From positions 23,114-35,836 of the forward strand of contig NWUY0300052185.1 of NCBI GenBank assembly GCA_004151065.3: DNA of 12,723 bases, written 5' to 3'. The notes below the pieces were generated by a model. It ran no database searches. It had not been told where the DNA came from and saw only the letters and a list, made by a program, of their open reading frames with translations. This document shows positions 1 to 7,399 of this stretch, piece by piece (positions within the stretch are counted from its first letter, which is position 1; each line of letters opens with the position of its first letter). Source of the DNA: Larix sibirica. Its lineage: Eukaryota; Streptophyta; Pinopsida; Pinales; Pinaceae. The position numbers and the translations under genes are program-made.

Positions 1-879
1 ATGGTTTTAAATATCTGGGATACTATTTAAAACCAAATTGCTAGAGACCCAATGACTGGTGATGGCTTATTCAAAAGTTTGAAAAAAGGATATCAAATTG
101 GTCTTACATGATGCTCTCTTTGGGGGGAAGATTAACTCTTCTAAAAGTTGTGCTGACTTGCATTCCCGTCGAGTGGTTCTCGCTTGCACATATTCCAAAA
201 GCCATTTAAAGCTCTCTGCATAAAATAATGTTCAATTTCCTGTGGAGTGGAACACTTGAGAAAAATAAAATCCTTCTTGTAAGCTGGAAAAGACTATAAA
301 TGCCAAAACAGAGAGGTGGATGGGGAATCAAAAACCTTGAATGGTTCAACAATGCCTTGAGTCTTAAATGCTTTTGGAGAGGGCTCTGGGGAAGCGGTCT
401 ATGGAATCATATACTTAAAGAAAAAGATATGAAGAATGATATTTTGATATGGTTAAGAACTACTAAGAAAACTACTAAAATTCTTCAAACTTCTGGTCGG
501 GATTTGTGAAGGCTTTTCATTGGATTGGAGACAAGCTTTCATGGATGGTAGGAACTGGGGAAAATGTCAGAGTGGGTATCGATTCTATTATTGGCTGTGA
601 ATAAATTTCAAATTTATCCTCTGAAATGGTTGAATATCTTCAAGAGATTGGTTATGCAACTCTTGCTAGAATAAAAAACCTGAAAGGTTAGTTGTTGAAA
701 GATATTATTGGTACTTAGCATCTGATTTGGGCATTTCGGGAATCAGTCAGACTGAATGGAATGTTTATATTTCCCAATTGTTAGCTGTTGGCATCATAAT
801 TTCGAACGCAGAGGACAAGATTCTATGGATCAGAAATAATAAGGATGGACATGTTACAACAAAAACAACTTACAACTTC

Positions 880-1130
880 ATTGCAAATCAAGCAAAGATC
901 TCTACTCCAAACTGGTGGTTTGATGTTTTATGGAAATGGAAAATATTGAAAAGATTAAATGTATTTTATGGTTGATTCTCGAAGATACTGTGCTCACTTG
1001 GTATAATCTTGTGAAACGGGGTTGGCTGGGACCAAATAGATGTTCCCTATGTAAATGCGAAGAAGAAATTGTCAATCATATTTTTATAAATTGCTCCTTT
1101 ACACAAAATCTTTGGAATGCTGTGAGTCCC
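880..1130 (+). other. zf-RVT zinc-binding module of LINE A
   Basis: The motif CSLCKCEEEIVNHIFINC (from 1041) has the C-x2-C ... H-x4-C spacing of the zinc-binding region found after the RT in plant LINE proteins. It is preceded by WWFDVLWKWKI in frame 1 and by CILWLILEDTVLTWYNL in frame 3, the usual hydrophobic lead-in. The two halves are joined by a frameshift around 955-970. The cysteine and histidine ligands are kept, although the surrounding ORF is broken. Confidence 0.85.
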
Positions 1131-1394
1131 AAACTGGAAATTAACCCTCAATGGGAAGAGTACACTATAGACATGAATTTATATGTTTGGGTTAAATCCA
1201 AGAATGAACACAAATTTCTTCCAACGGTTATATGTTGGTCTTTATGGAAGATTAGAAATGCTTCAATATTCGAAGATTGACCTATTTTGTTATGGCTGGG
1301 ATCTGATTATGCTATGAGGATGTACAACAAACTCTATCAAGAAAATATAAAACCCTCTAAGATCATAATCTTGGAACCCCTTCCAATTATTGAT

Positions 1395-1810
1395 GATGCT
1401 CATGTTTTTTTTGATGGTGCTTTTGTTGATGGCTGTTGTGCTACGAGTGCTTTCCTTATTTTAAATCAATCTCATACATTCACACTGAAGATGCACGGTG
1501 GACAAGTTCTAACACAAAGGCTGAACTACTTGCCTTATGGTGCCTCATCCAGTTTGCAGATCTCCTTAACATTGATTCTCTCAAGATATTTGGAGATTCT
1601 CTTATCGTGGTTAATTGGGCAAAAAATTTGGCATCACTTCAATCTATTGCTATTTCTCATTGGTGTAACATGATTAATGAAACCTTTAAGAGATTCCACC
1701 GATGGTCCATTCAACATATCTATAGAGAATTAAATAAAGTTGTCGATACTCTTTCAAAGGATGCGCTGGTTATGGAGGAAAGATTTCTATTTTGGGAAAA
1801 TATATTGATA
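1395..1810 (+). other. RNase H domain (RVT_3 type) of LINE A, frameshifted
   Basis: This is an RNase H fold that degrades the RNA strand of RNA-DNA hybrids during retrotransposition. All four acidic positions can be placed: Asp in FFDGAF (codon at 1413, frame 3), Glu in TKAELLAL (codon at 1523, frame 2), Asp in FGDSLIV (codon at 1595) and Asp in NKVVDTLSKDAL (codon at 1745). The first lies in a different frame from the other three, so a shift near 1480-1500 breaks the domain. The last motif normally reads N-x2-A-D-x-L-S; here Val replaces Ala. The conserved acids suggest the domain was functional in the ancestor, but this copy is not. Confidence 0.88.
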
Positions 1811-1819
1811 ACAATCTAG

Positions 1820-2030
1820 AAAATGAAGGTCATTTTCCCTTTTTTGTAGTGCAGTTATGTTTGGGTGTTGCGGAATGATAAGTTGATATGTAGTGTGTAG
1901 TGTCTCCACACTCTTTTGAAATTTTTGATTAATCTAGATTTACTCAAGTGTTCTTGGTCATGAAGTCCGTTTTGGACATAGCAAAAATATGTTTTTTCTT
2001 CTTTAAAAAAGTAAAATTAAATCAAATCAA
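1820..2030 (+). other. Probable 3' UTR and 3' end of LINE A
   Basis: Noncoding DNA directly after the LINE stop codon. It ends in a T-rich stretch (1990-2004, with ttcttcttt) followed by an A-rich stretch (aaaaaagtaaaattaaatc). A T-rich then A-rich end is common in plant LINE 3' UTRs. The exact end and any target-site duplication cannot be fixed from this copy alone. Confidence 0.5.
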
Positions 2031-2286
2031 TATTAATATTCACCACATATTATTTAGGGGTTAATGGAGGGGAAGTGGGTTTGTATTCAAATTGGTGATC
2101 TGGCCCGCCCGCCATTTGTTATTCCATGAAGAGGCTAAGGGCATCTAAACTCGAGTTGCCCTCCATTGTCGATAATCTCTGAAATTTTAAACCAGTCTGG
2201 CTTCCATTGGCCAGCGATCGAATCCTCCGAGAAGAAGCGCTGATTTAACTTAACTAAATCTCGAGGAGGAGGAGGGGGAGGAAACC
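2031..2286 (+). promoter_or_regulatory. BUB3: BUB3 promoter region and 5' UTR
   Basis: About 255 bp separate the LINE A tail from the BUB3 start codon, so the core promoter must lie here or extend into LINE A. Visible items are a GC-rich block ggcccgcccgcc near 2102, an inverted CCAAT box (attgg) near 2198, and a 22-nt pure purine run at 2263-2284 just before the ATG. I see no clear TATA box, which is common for housekeeping and cell-cycle genes. The GC block read on the other strand (tggcggg) resembles an E2F core with mismatches, a weak match. The transcription start cannot be placed from sequence alone. Confidence 0.5.
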
Positions 2287-2651
2287 ATGGCGGCAACGGC
2301 ACCCGTTGGCGCCGGCTCGGGACGGGAGCTCGCGAATCCCCCCACTGACGGCATTTCTAACTTGAGATTTTCGAATCACAGCGACCATTTGCTAGTCTCT
2401 TCATGGGACAGAGTGAGTAAAGCACATTCTTCTTCTTCTTTAATGGCTTTCCCTCTGCATTGTGAGTGCTTACAAGACACCCACATTTCTGTTTTTTTAA
2501 TCCTTATTTTAATTTTACAGAAGGTGCGATTATATGATGCGAGCGCTAATTCGTTAAAGGGTCAATTCTTACATGGAGGTCCGGTTTTAGATTGCTGTTT
2601 CCATGACGATGCATCGGGTTTCAGTGGAAGTGCTGACCACACCGTGCGGAG
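2287..2651 (+). CDS. BUB3: Mitotic checkpoint protein BUB3 (WD40), exons 1 and 2 only, 5'-partial gene
   Basis: BUB3 is a WD40 beta-propeller of the spindle assembly checkpoint. It carries BUB1/BUBR1-type kinases to kinetochores by binding phosphorylated MELT repeats of KNL1. Exon 1 (2287-2412) has a strong start context (aaaccATGG) and encodes the plant BUB3 N terminus, with [19 protein letters not shown] and LLVSSWD. Exon 2 (2521-2651) continues with [20 protein letters not shown] and VLDCCFHDD. Splicing at 2412/2413 (gtgagt) and 2520/2521 (ttttacag) joins WDR to KVRLYD, as in plant homologues. Exon 2 ends in phase 2 at cggag|gtatgg after the second propeller strand set (GSADHTVRR). Together they give 85 complete codons of a protein usually about 340 residues long. 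No later exon is recognisable in the window. It is either an active gene with a giant intron 2 or a truncated copy; the intact frame, splice sites and CpG-rich exon 1 favour a real gene. Confidence 0.9.
2413..2520 (+). other. BUB3: BUB3 intron 1 (108 nt, stop-free and in frame)
   Basis: It begins gtgagt and ends with a pyrimidine-rich tract followed by ttttacag. Protein similarity resumes immediately on both sides, so this is an intron. Its length is a multiple of three and it has no stop in the gene's frame. Unspliced RNA would therefore carry a 36-residue insert ending in a hydrophobic run (FLILILIL) inside the first blade and stay open until a stop at 2704-2706. Confidence 0.88.
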
Positions 2652-2743
2652 GTATGGCTATTCATCTTCGTTTTGTTTCATTCTCGGCTTTGAAGAAAAT
2701 TACTAAAATTTCAGCGGATTTGGGCCACAAGTGCAACGCTTGA

Positions 2744-3072
2744 GGTCACTAGGTCTAGATTTAAATGAATTTAAGGTATTTCAGCATTTCCACGAGGGTT
2801 TAAGTGAAGTTTAGGGCTTTTTGAACAATTCCGCTAAAAATACTTCATGAAGTTTGCCATGTCATCCCAGTGACTGTACGTCTACTATAGAGTTTTAACT
2901 TTTTAAGCACATTGAAGGTCGTTGGGTCCAAATTGAATTAAATTTTGGGTATTCTGGCAAGTTCTTTGAGGGCTTATGTAAAGTTTAGGGTTTTTGGCCA
3001 TATCCACTGAACAACTTGGTGAAGTTTACTTAGGTTATCTTGGTGATTGTAGCTCTACCATGGAGCTCTAAG
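2744..3072 (+). repeat. Diverged two-copy tandem duplication, ~173-bp unit
   Basis: Unit 1 (about 2744-2900) and unit 2 (about 2917-3072) align along their length. Matching blocks are gaggtcactaggtc against gaaggtcgttgggtc, gagggtttaagtgaagttta (2794) against gagggcttatgtaaagttta (2968), gaagtttgccatgtcatc (2849) against gaagtttacttaggttatc (3021), and gtgactgta against gtgattgta. The offsets of 172-174 bp are constant, which supports a true duplication rather than chance. The copies are clearly diverged, so it is old. No coding function is visible. Confidence 0.8.
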
Positions 3073-3809
3073 TACCCGGTTTGTGTTGTTCGTAGGCATG
3101 ATGTCGGTGTTTTCACCCACATGTTTAAGTCCAAGTTTAGCTCGACTGCACTCTGTCCGCGTGCGTGCACACATGAATGTATATGTGTATCTGTGCATAT
3201 AATGCATCTGTTTCGGGGTTCAAAATATCCTGTGCAGTTTATGATGCACTGTTGGCAATGCAATGACATTTCCATAATTACATTGGCAATTTCATTACCA
3301 ATGAACTAGTTTGCTAGTTTTTTCTGTGGAGTGGTAACCACTGCACGCAATTCAAACATTGTTAACCTATATTTTAAGCCACATAACTGATAGCTACAGT
3401 TGTTCTGATTCCTTTTTCATTACAACATGGATAAATATATTCTTTCCTTGTTAACCAGCGCTGTATTCTCATAATTTAACCAAACTAACTGCATATCATT
3501 GATCCATAACTGCAGACGAGTTTCTTGTTTTAACATACTTCACTCCCCAAAGCATGAGATTAAGTGACGATCTATCACTACACTAATTCCCTTACGATGG
3601 GAGAAACTAAAGCCACGTTTGGAAATGGGTGGCCTAGCAACTCTGCCACTTCTCCATCTTTTAGCTAGAAGTGGATCGGATATGCTGTAACAGTTTTATG
3701 CTTTGTTGCACAAGTTTCCAGAACGTGGGTACGCTGGGTACAAGTATCCGGTAGGACTAGAAGCTTTGCCCAAATTGTCTTTCAGGAAACGACAGGTTGG
3801 GAGTAGCAA

Positions 3810-3860
3810 TAATAAATTTGAAAAATAAAAAAAATATAAAAATAAAGTAAATTTTAGAAG
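3810..3860. repeat. A-rich low-complexity tract
   Basis: A run dominated by A with interspersed T (aataaatttgaaaaataaaa and onward). It could be the A-tail of an old retroposed sequence, but no coding or SINE-like sequence can be recognised next to it. Confidence 0.5.
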
Positions 3861-4260
3861 TTGAAATAGAACATCATTGATTAATTTGATGACTTAAACT
3901 ATTTTAGTCTTTTAAGCCTCTAGTAGTGGTCATGTATTCAACCCTTCCACATTTTCACACCCCATTCTCCATGTTCAGATATACACAGTTTGGGTTTTTT
4001 TTCCCTAGGTAAATTATCTTGGGGCAACACTTGGCCACTTCCCCTCATTTCTTTGGGAGCTTCGTAACTTTCAGGAGCAACACAATAGTTATCCTTTTAA
4101 AGCCCATCTCACTTAAGTGGTGGCCTCTTTGGAAAAGGATTCAACAATTTTTTAATTTTTGTACAAATTTTAATTTTACCTTAATTTCAAAGAACAACTG
4201 CAAGTTTGTAAACATTTGGTGAACTTACTTGCTGAAAGTGAATCAAAAGAATCCATGAAT

Positions 4261-4405
4261 TTTTATTTAAATTTGTTAGATTTTTCAAAGCTTTTTTTTT
4301 TTGTCTTTCTTTCCCTTCAATTTTAATTTTAATTTTTTTGTTATAAAATTTAATTTTAAATTTTAAGTTTAATTGCTTTTGTTAATTTTTAATTTTAATA
4401 TGAAA
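4261..4405. repeat. T-rich low-complexity region with (TTTAATT)-like repeats
   Basis: It contains a homopolymer of about a dozen T near 4291 and then many overlapping variants of ttttaatttt up to about 4402. This is imperfect low-complexity sequence without a fixed period. Such DNA is common in plant introns and matrix-attachment-like regions; no specific role can be assigned. Confidence 0.75.
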
Positions 4406-4684
4406 AAAACAATGAACAACAAACTACATTATGTTAGTATAAATCAAGATGGTTGGGAGCGGGAAGCACAATTTTCAAAAAGCTTATCAGAGCAGAGTGT
4501 TCTAGGAGCGAGTTTTATATAATAGATATTTTAGTATATTTTGGTGCATATATATTAAAAAAACCATGTAGAATGATGAATTAGTTGCATAAATCATGAA
4601 AACATATATTTAACTATTGGATTAATGATGACCATTAAAGTTTCAACCAATTAGCACACATAATGTCAATTGTCTAGGAGTTAT

Positions 4685-4775
4685 AACTTATAAGTTTATA
4701 ACATTGTCATCAAATGATCAATCATCAACCACAAGATCCACCTTCAAGTTTCAACTTATAACATTTGTCATCAAC
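4685..4775. repeat. Short direct repeats and a palindrome beside the hAT remnant
   Basis: The motif ttataacattgtcatcaa (4696-4713) recurs as ttataacatttgtcatcaa (4756-4774), differing by one inserted T, 60 bp apart. A perfect 12-bp palindrome aacttataagtt (4685-4696) abuts the first copy. Subterminal repeats are usual near hAT ends, where transposase binds, and the transposase remnant lies just to the right. That connection is an inference, and no terminal inverted repeat was found. Confidence 0.5.
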
Positions 4776-4996
4776 AAACTATAACAAATAACATCAACCA
4801 AAAAATGAAACAGAGCATCATGTTCATGACCCAAGAGTTTTAAGATGTAGTTCAAAGTTCAAACCTAAATTGTCATTTAATGTTTACAAAACAGGCCATA
4901 ATAAAGACAAAGTACTAAGTTTTAGAGACTACTTTTAAACAAGAAAAAGACACACTAAGCTTTCCTCTTGCCACAAGAAAATTCTAGTTTCTTTTC

Positions 4997-5615
4997 CTAT
5001 GATCTAGTAACAAGAGGAGTAGGAGTGGGTTGAAGTGTTTGTGGAACACGACTAGCAGTTACATGGCCCCCATGTAATGCTGGATGTTGTGAAGCTAAAG
5101 GCAAATGTCTTGCATATGGAAAATTGTTGGTAGATGGGGATGTTATCTCTCTTGCATGAATTTGATCACCATCAGTATCACCCAAAATTTTAGCCTCCAA
5201 GTGCTCTAAAAGACTAAAAATATGCCCCCATCCTCCAAACTAGCCTCCTTTAAATTTGTTGTCGCAAGTCACATATGTTTTATCATTCTTTGTCACCTCA
5301 CAATAATGGGACAACAACCTCAAGTTGTAGTGCACATAAACCAAGCTTTTTGGTTAGTCTATATTTAGGCTACTTCTCTTCATGATGTGGACGAAGGTGT
5401 AGGTTCTCCAACACCTACTTGCAAAAGACATGCTAACAACTTGTGAAAGCACCTTCACTTGCCAATTTATGCAGATGTGTGGTATATGAGCCATACATGT
5501 TCCACCATTCGATAGGATTCATACTATCTTGATCTTTAGTTGCATGTAGGTTAGCAAAGACTCCATGTTTGTTGATGTATTTGCTCAATTCGCTTTGTAC
5601 TTGAGCACACTCTGC
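4997..5615 (-). pseudogene. hAT transposase C-terminal dimerisation domain, degenerate
   Basis: The minus strand reads ECAQVQSELSKYINKHGVFA, then NPIEWWNMYG (about 5500-5520). After a frame change it reads VLSQVVSMSFASRCWRTYTF and HIMKRSSLN, then LVYVHYNLRLLSHY. The pattern P-I-x-W-W-x-x-Y-G, then VLSQ, A-S-x-C-W-x-T-Y-x-F-x-H and LVYVHxNLRLLSH is the hallmark of the C-terminal dimerisation region of plant hAT transposases. The frame is broken by a stop at 5433-5435, by a stop after SLNID and by a stop shortly after LLSHY near 5250. The final 67 codons down to 4997, beginning EAKILGDTDGDQ, are probably the tail of the same protein in another frame. The usual Ser-x-x-Glu-Arg core before W reads SFASR here, a divergent form. 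Confidence 0.85.
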
Positions 5616-5639
5616 ATGAAGGGCCAACTTGTCTAATGT

Positions 5640-5789
5640 AAGCATATACCCATTATGTACATAAGCTTTAGTAGAATTTTGATCGTCAAGATCATTTGAG
5701 TATGAATACGTAAAATCAACTAATAGGAGATTCTTGTGAACTATATTGTATACCAAACTGAATTGTACCTCATATGTTGAAGTATGCTC
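5640..5789 (-). pseudogene. Copia RNase H, N-terminal fragment fused to hAT sequence
   Basis: The minus strand reads GTIQFGIQYSSQESPIS and, after a frame change, FTYSYSNDLDDQNSTKAYV. This corresponds to the Copia RNase H start, usually of the form G-T-x-x-x-G-I-x-Y and T-D-S-D-W-A-G-D-x-D-D-R-K-S-T-S-G-Y. The two aspartates of the TDSDWAG motif appear as tyrosines, so the first catalytic acid is probably lost. Similarity stops soon after KAYV, where the hAT similarity begins. The junction lies somewhere between about 5615 and 5645. Confidence 0.75.
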
Positions 5790-6690
5790 TTTGTTGATTT
5801 CCATTAGCTTTTTTGGGGTTCTTTTGTGTATTGGCTGATGAGGCCAACAACAAAGATGTCGAGGCGAGGATGAGCTAAATATACAAGGTTGCCAACTACC
5901 TATCAGTACAATGTGGCACCCTCTTTGGGTGAAGTGCAAGTGGCATAATGTTCAATTCCAAAATGAAAGGGAGATGGGGTTTGCTTACAATTGTTCATGT
6001 GAAAGCGATGATGGGAGTCACATACATGCTTATGTGGGGAAAGAGAAACACTTTCTTGCGTTTACAAAAATTGGAGGCCAAGGAAATAGTCCTAAATCCG
6101 TCATTTCAAAGGTCTTCTTAAGGTTGGATTTCACTTGGTTGATAAGTTTTGGGTCACTACTAGTGAGTATAAGGTCATCAACATAAAGTACAAGTATGAG
6201 AAGATGGTCACCTACTTGCTTGGTATAGATATTAGGGTCAAAGTGGCATCTAGAAAAGCTAGAGTAAAAAAGAAACTAATCCTTTTTTTCATATCAAGCA
6301 TGAGGAGCTTGCTTGAGGCCATACAGGGATTTTTTGAGGTGATAGACAAGGTTAGAGTCACTTTGAACATATCTGGGAGGTTTCTCCATATAAATTTCTT
6401 CTTGCAAATTCTCATGCAAGAAGGTGGATTTGACATCCATTTAATGGACCTCCTACATTATCAAGCTGTGATGCCTTGTACTTGTGAAAAACCTCTGGCA
6501 ACTAATTGAGCTTGTGTTGGTCAATGCCTCCACTACCATTTTCGACATGCTTGGTCTTGTAAACCCTTTGCATATGACAAGTTTTCTTCCATTTGGAAGA
6601 GGGATTAGATTCCAAATATTGTTTGCCATCGAGGATCAAAATTCTTTGCTTATGGCTGCATCCCACATTGAATAGCCCTTAGTTTCTTTG
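5790..6690 (-). pseudogene. Copia reverse transcriptase, degenerate
   Basis: The minus strand contains the RT landmarks in order: WNLIPLPNGRK and VYKTKHVENGSGG (about 6550-6640), then MDVKSTFLH-like sequence and [11 protein letters not shown]. These are followed by [37 protein letters not shown] (YVDD codons at 6174-6185) and LINQVKSNLKKTFEMTDLG. Further left are MNNCKQTPSPF, VVGNLVYLAHPRLD and KSTKSILQHM. The YVDD catalytic aspartates survive. The Trp after QAPHA is a stop, and at least three frameshifts separate the blocks. This Copia-type RT would copy element RNA into cDNA in virus-like particles; this copy cannot. Confidence 0.92.
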
Positions 6691-7399
6691 AATTTTTTTG
6701 GATTTGGATTCTCTGGAACCTGAGCCAAAAGAGAAGAGACTCATTGGAACTATGACAATGTGCGATGTTGAGTAGAAGGATCACCAAGTAGATCATTGGC
6801 AACTTCCCTTGTTGTATGGACTCATTGAGGGTATCATGGGGCTCCTACAGGTTGGAGTTCAAAAGACTCATATAGAGGACCAAGTTGAGCATGCAAACTG
6901 TTGTTTTCATCCTCATTGTCATTATTTGAAGAGGAAGAATGTTCTAAAATAGAAGCAGAAGGATTATAAGAAAAAAATGGTACAGAAGTAAAAGGAGATG
7001 ACATGTGCACCTAGGATGGCTTGGAGGTCGAAGATGGCATAAATGACGAGTCAAGCATGCAAATCAAGAGACCATCATCAGACTTAACATCTAATCTAAC
7101 AATAACTTTTGTCGAATCAGGTATAAGAGGTCAACAACCTTTTACATACTTTATATGAGCAATAAAAATGCACTTCTCACTTTTACTATGTAAGGCTTTC
7201 CTTTCCTTATTGGAATTGCATGCCCATGTTTATGCCAAGTAGACAAAAATGGCTTAAACCGTGCCCATGTTTCTCTGCCATGTAGACAAAAAGGCTTACA
7301 TCTGGTTAGGTGTTACTTCATGCTTCTTCAGGTCTTATATTGAAAGTCTTGTTGGGAGTGGAGTTAACTATGCAATTTGCACAATTGATAGCTTGTACC
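6690..7399 (-). pseudogene. Copia integrase C-terminal part and linker to reverse transcriptase
   Basis: On the minus strand KSEKCIFIAHIKYVKGC followed by KVIVRLDVKSDD (about 7070-7190) matches the conserved Copia segment usually written K-S-x-K-C-I-F-x-G-Y and R-D-V-x-F-x-E. The glycine-tyrosine after CIF is replaced by Ala-His. A serine-rich, acidic low-conservation linker follows (SSSNNDNEDENNS near 6905-6945), as usual between integrase and reverse transcriptase. Several stops interrupt it. No separate gene is present in this 700-bp stretch. Confidence 0.75.

Larger units (their letters stand above)
3..1819 (+). pseudogene. LINE A ORF2 remnant: reverse transcriptase C-terminal region, zf-RVT, RNase H
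   Basis: Read in frame 3 from position 3, the start gives YLGYYLKPN, then EKRISNW, SLGGRLTLLK and NFLWSG, followed after the stop at 297 by GGWGIKNLEW. These are landmarks of the region after the RT palm (thumb/connection) in plant LINEs. In-frame stops lie at 42-44, 60-62, 207-209 and 297-299. Near 495 the frame moves to +2 (AFHWIGDKLSW, then a TAA at 602-604). From about 727 it is in frame 1 (SQTEWNVY, GHVTTKTTYNF), and near 960 it returns to frame 3. The RNase H part then shifts from frame 3 to frame 2 near 1485. The last stop is TAG at 1817-1819. The complete protein would need a much longer N-terminal part (endonuclease and RT palm), which lies outside the window. It is certainly non-functional. 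Confidence 0.9.
1..2030 (+). mobile_element. LINE A: 3' part of a plant L1-like non-LTR retrotransposon with RNase H
   Basis: A decayed LINE whose 5' part lies left of the window. In order it shows the end of the reverse transcriptase, a zinc-binding zf-RVT module, a divergent RNase H domain and a short T- and A-rich 3' end. This order (RT, zf-RVT, RNase H) is known from plant L1-like elements. The reading frame changes repeatedly (frame 3, then 2, 1, 3, 2) and has several in-frame stops, so no full ORF2 protein can be made. The right boundary is uncertain: the last coding codon ends at 1819, and the T-rich/A-rich segment at about 1990-2030 is the best guess for the 3' end. No target-site duplication can be tested because the 5' end is missing. 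Confidence 0.9.
2652..4420 (+). other. Noncoding AT-rich DNA, presumed BUB3 intron 2 (5' part)
   Basis: It starts at the 5' splice site gtatgg that ends exon 2. I found no WD40 coding similarity, no transposon protein and no RNA gene in this stretch. The short ORFs on either strand here have no recognisable motif and look like chance. It contains the two-copy tandem duplication at 2744-3072, an alternating purine-pyrimidine stretch around 3160-3200 (gtgcgtgcacacatg, then tatatgtgtatctgtg), and increasingly T/A-rich sequence from about 3810. The right limit is arbitrary because the hAT noncoding end has no clear boundary. Confidence 0.6.
4680..5615 (-). mobile_element. Truncated hAT DNA transposon, 3' end only
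   Basis: The transposase C-terminal part reads on the minus strand, so the element's 3' side points left. The N-terminal half (BED zinc finger and catalytic core) is absent: Copia sequence begins at about 5640, and no hAT sequence reappears beyond the Copia fragment at 8165, where LINE B starts. The left boundary is a guess, because I cannot find a terminal inverted repeat or an 8-bp target duplication. The element cannot move by itself and has no intact transposase. Confidence 0.7.

Noticed and set aside
3160-3205. Alternating purine-pyrimidine stretch as a Z-DNA or microsatellite signal
   Set aside because: Short and interrupted; no regular repeat unit.
3030-3309. Overlapping short ORFs on both strands (about 81 and 89 codons)
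   Set aside because: No known motif, no splice-site logic with BUB3 and partly inside the tandem duplication; length is within chance for this base composition.
4019-4222. A 67-codon plus-strand ORF rich in Phe, Ser and Asn
   Set aside because: Composition simply reflects T-rich DNA; no recognisable domain or start context.
3795-4459. 9-bp direct repeat ggttgggag (3795-3803 and 4451-4459) flanking an AT-rich segment, possible Mutator-like target duplication
   Set aside because: The bases just inside the repeats do not form inverted repeats and there is no transposase; a single 9-mer match over this distance can be chance.
5911-6509. Two plus-strand ORFs of 91 and 124 codons
   Set aside because: They are antisense shadows of the minus-strand Copia reverse transcriptase, which has clear motifs ([12 protein letters not shown]).
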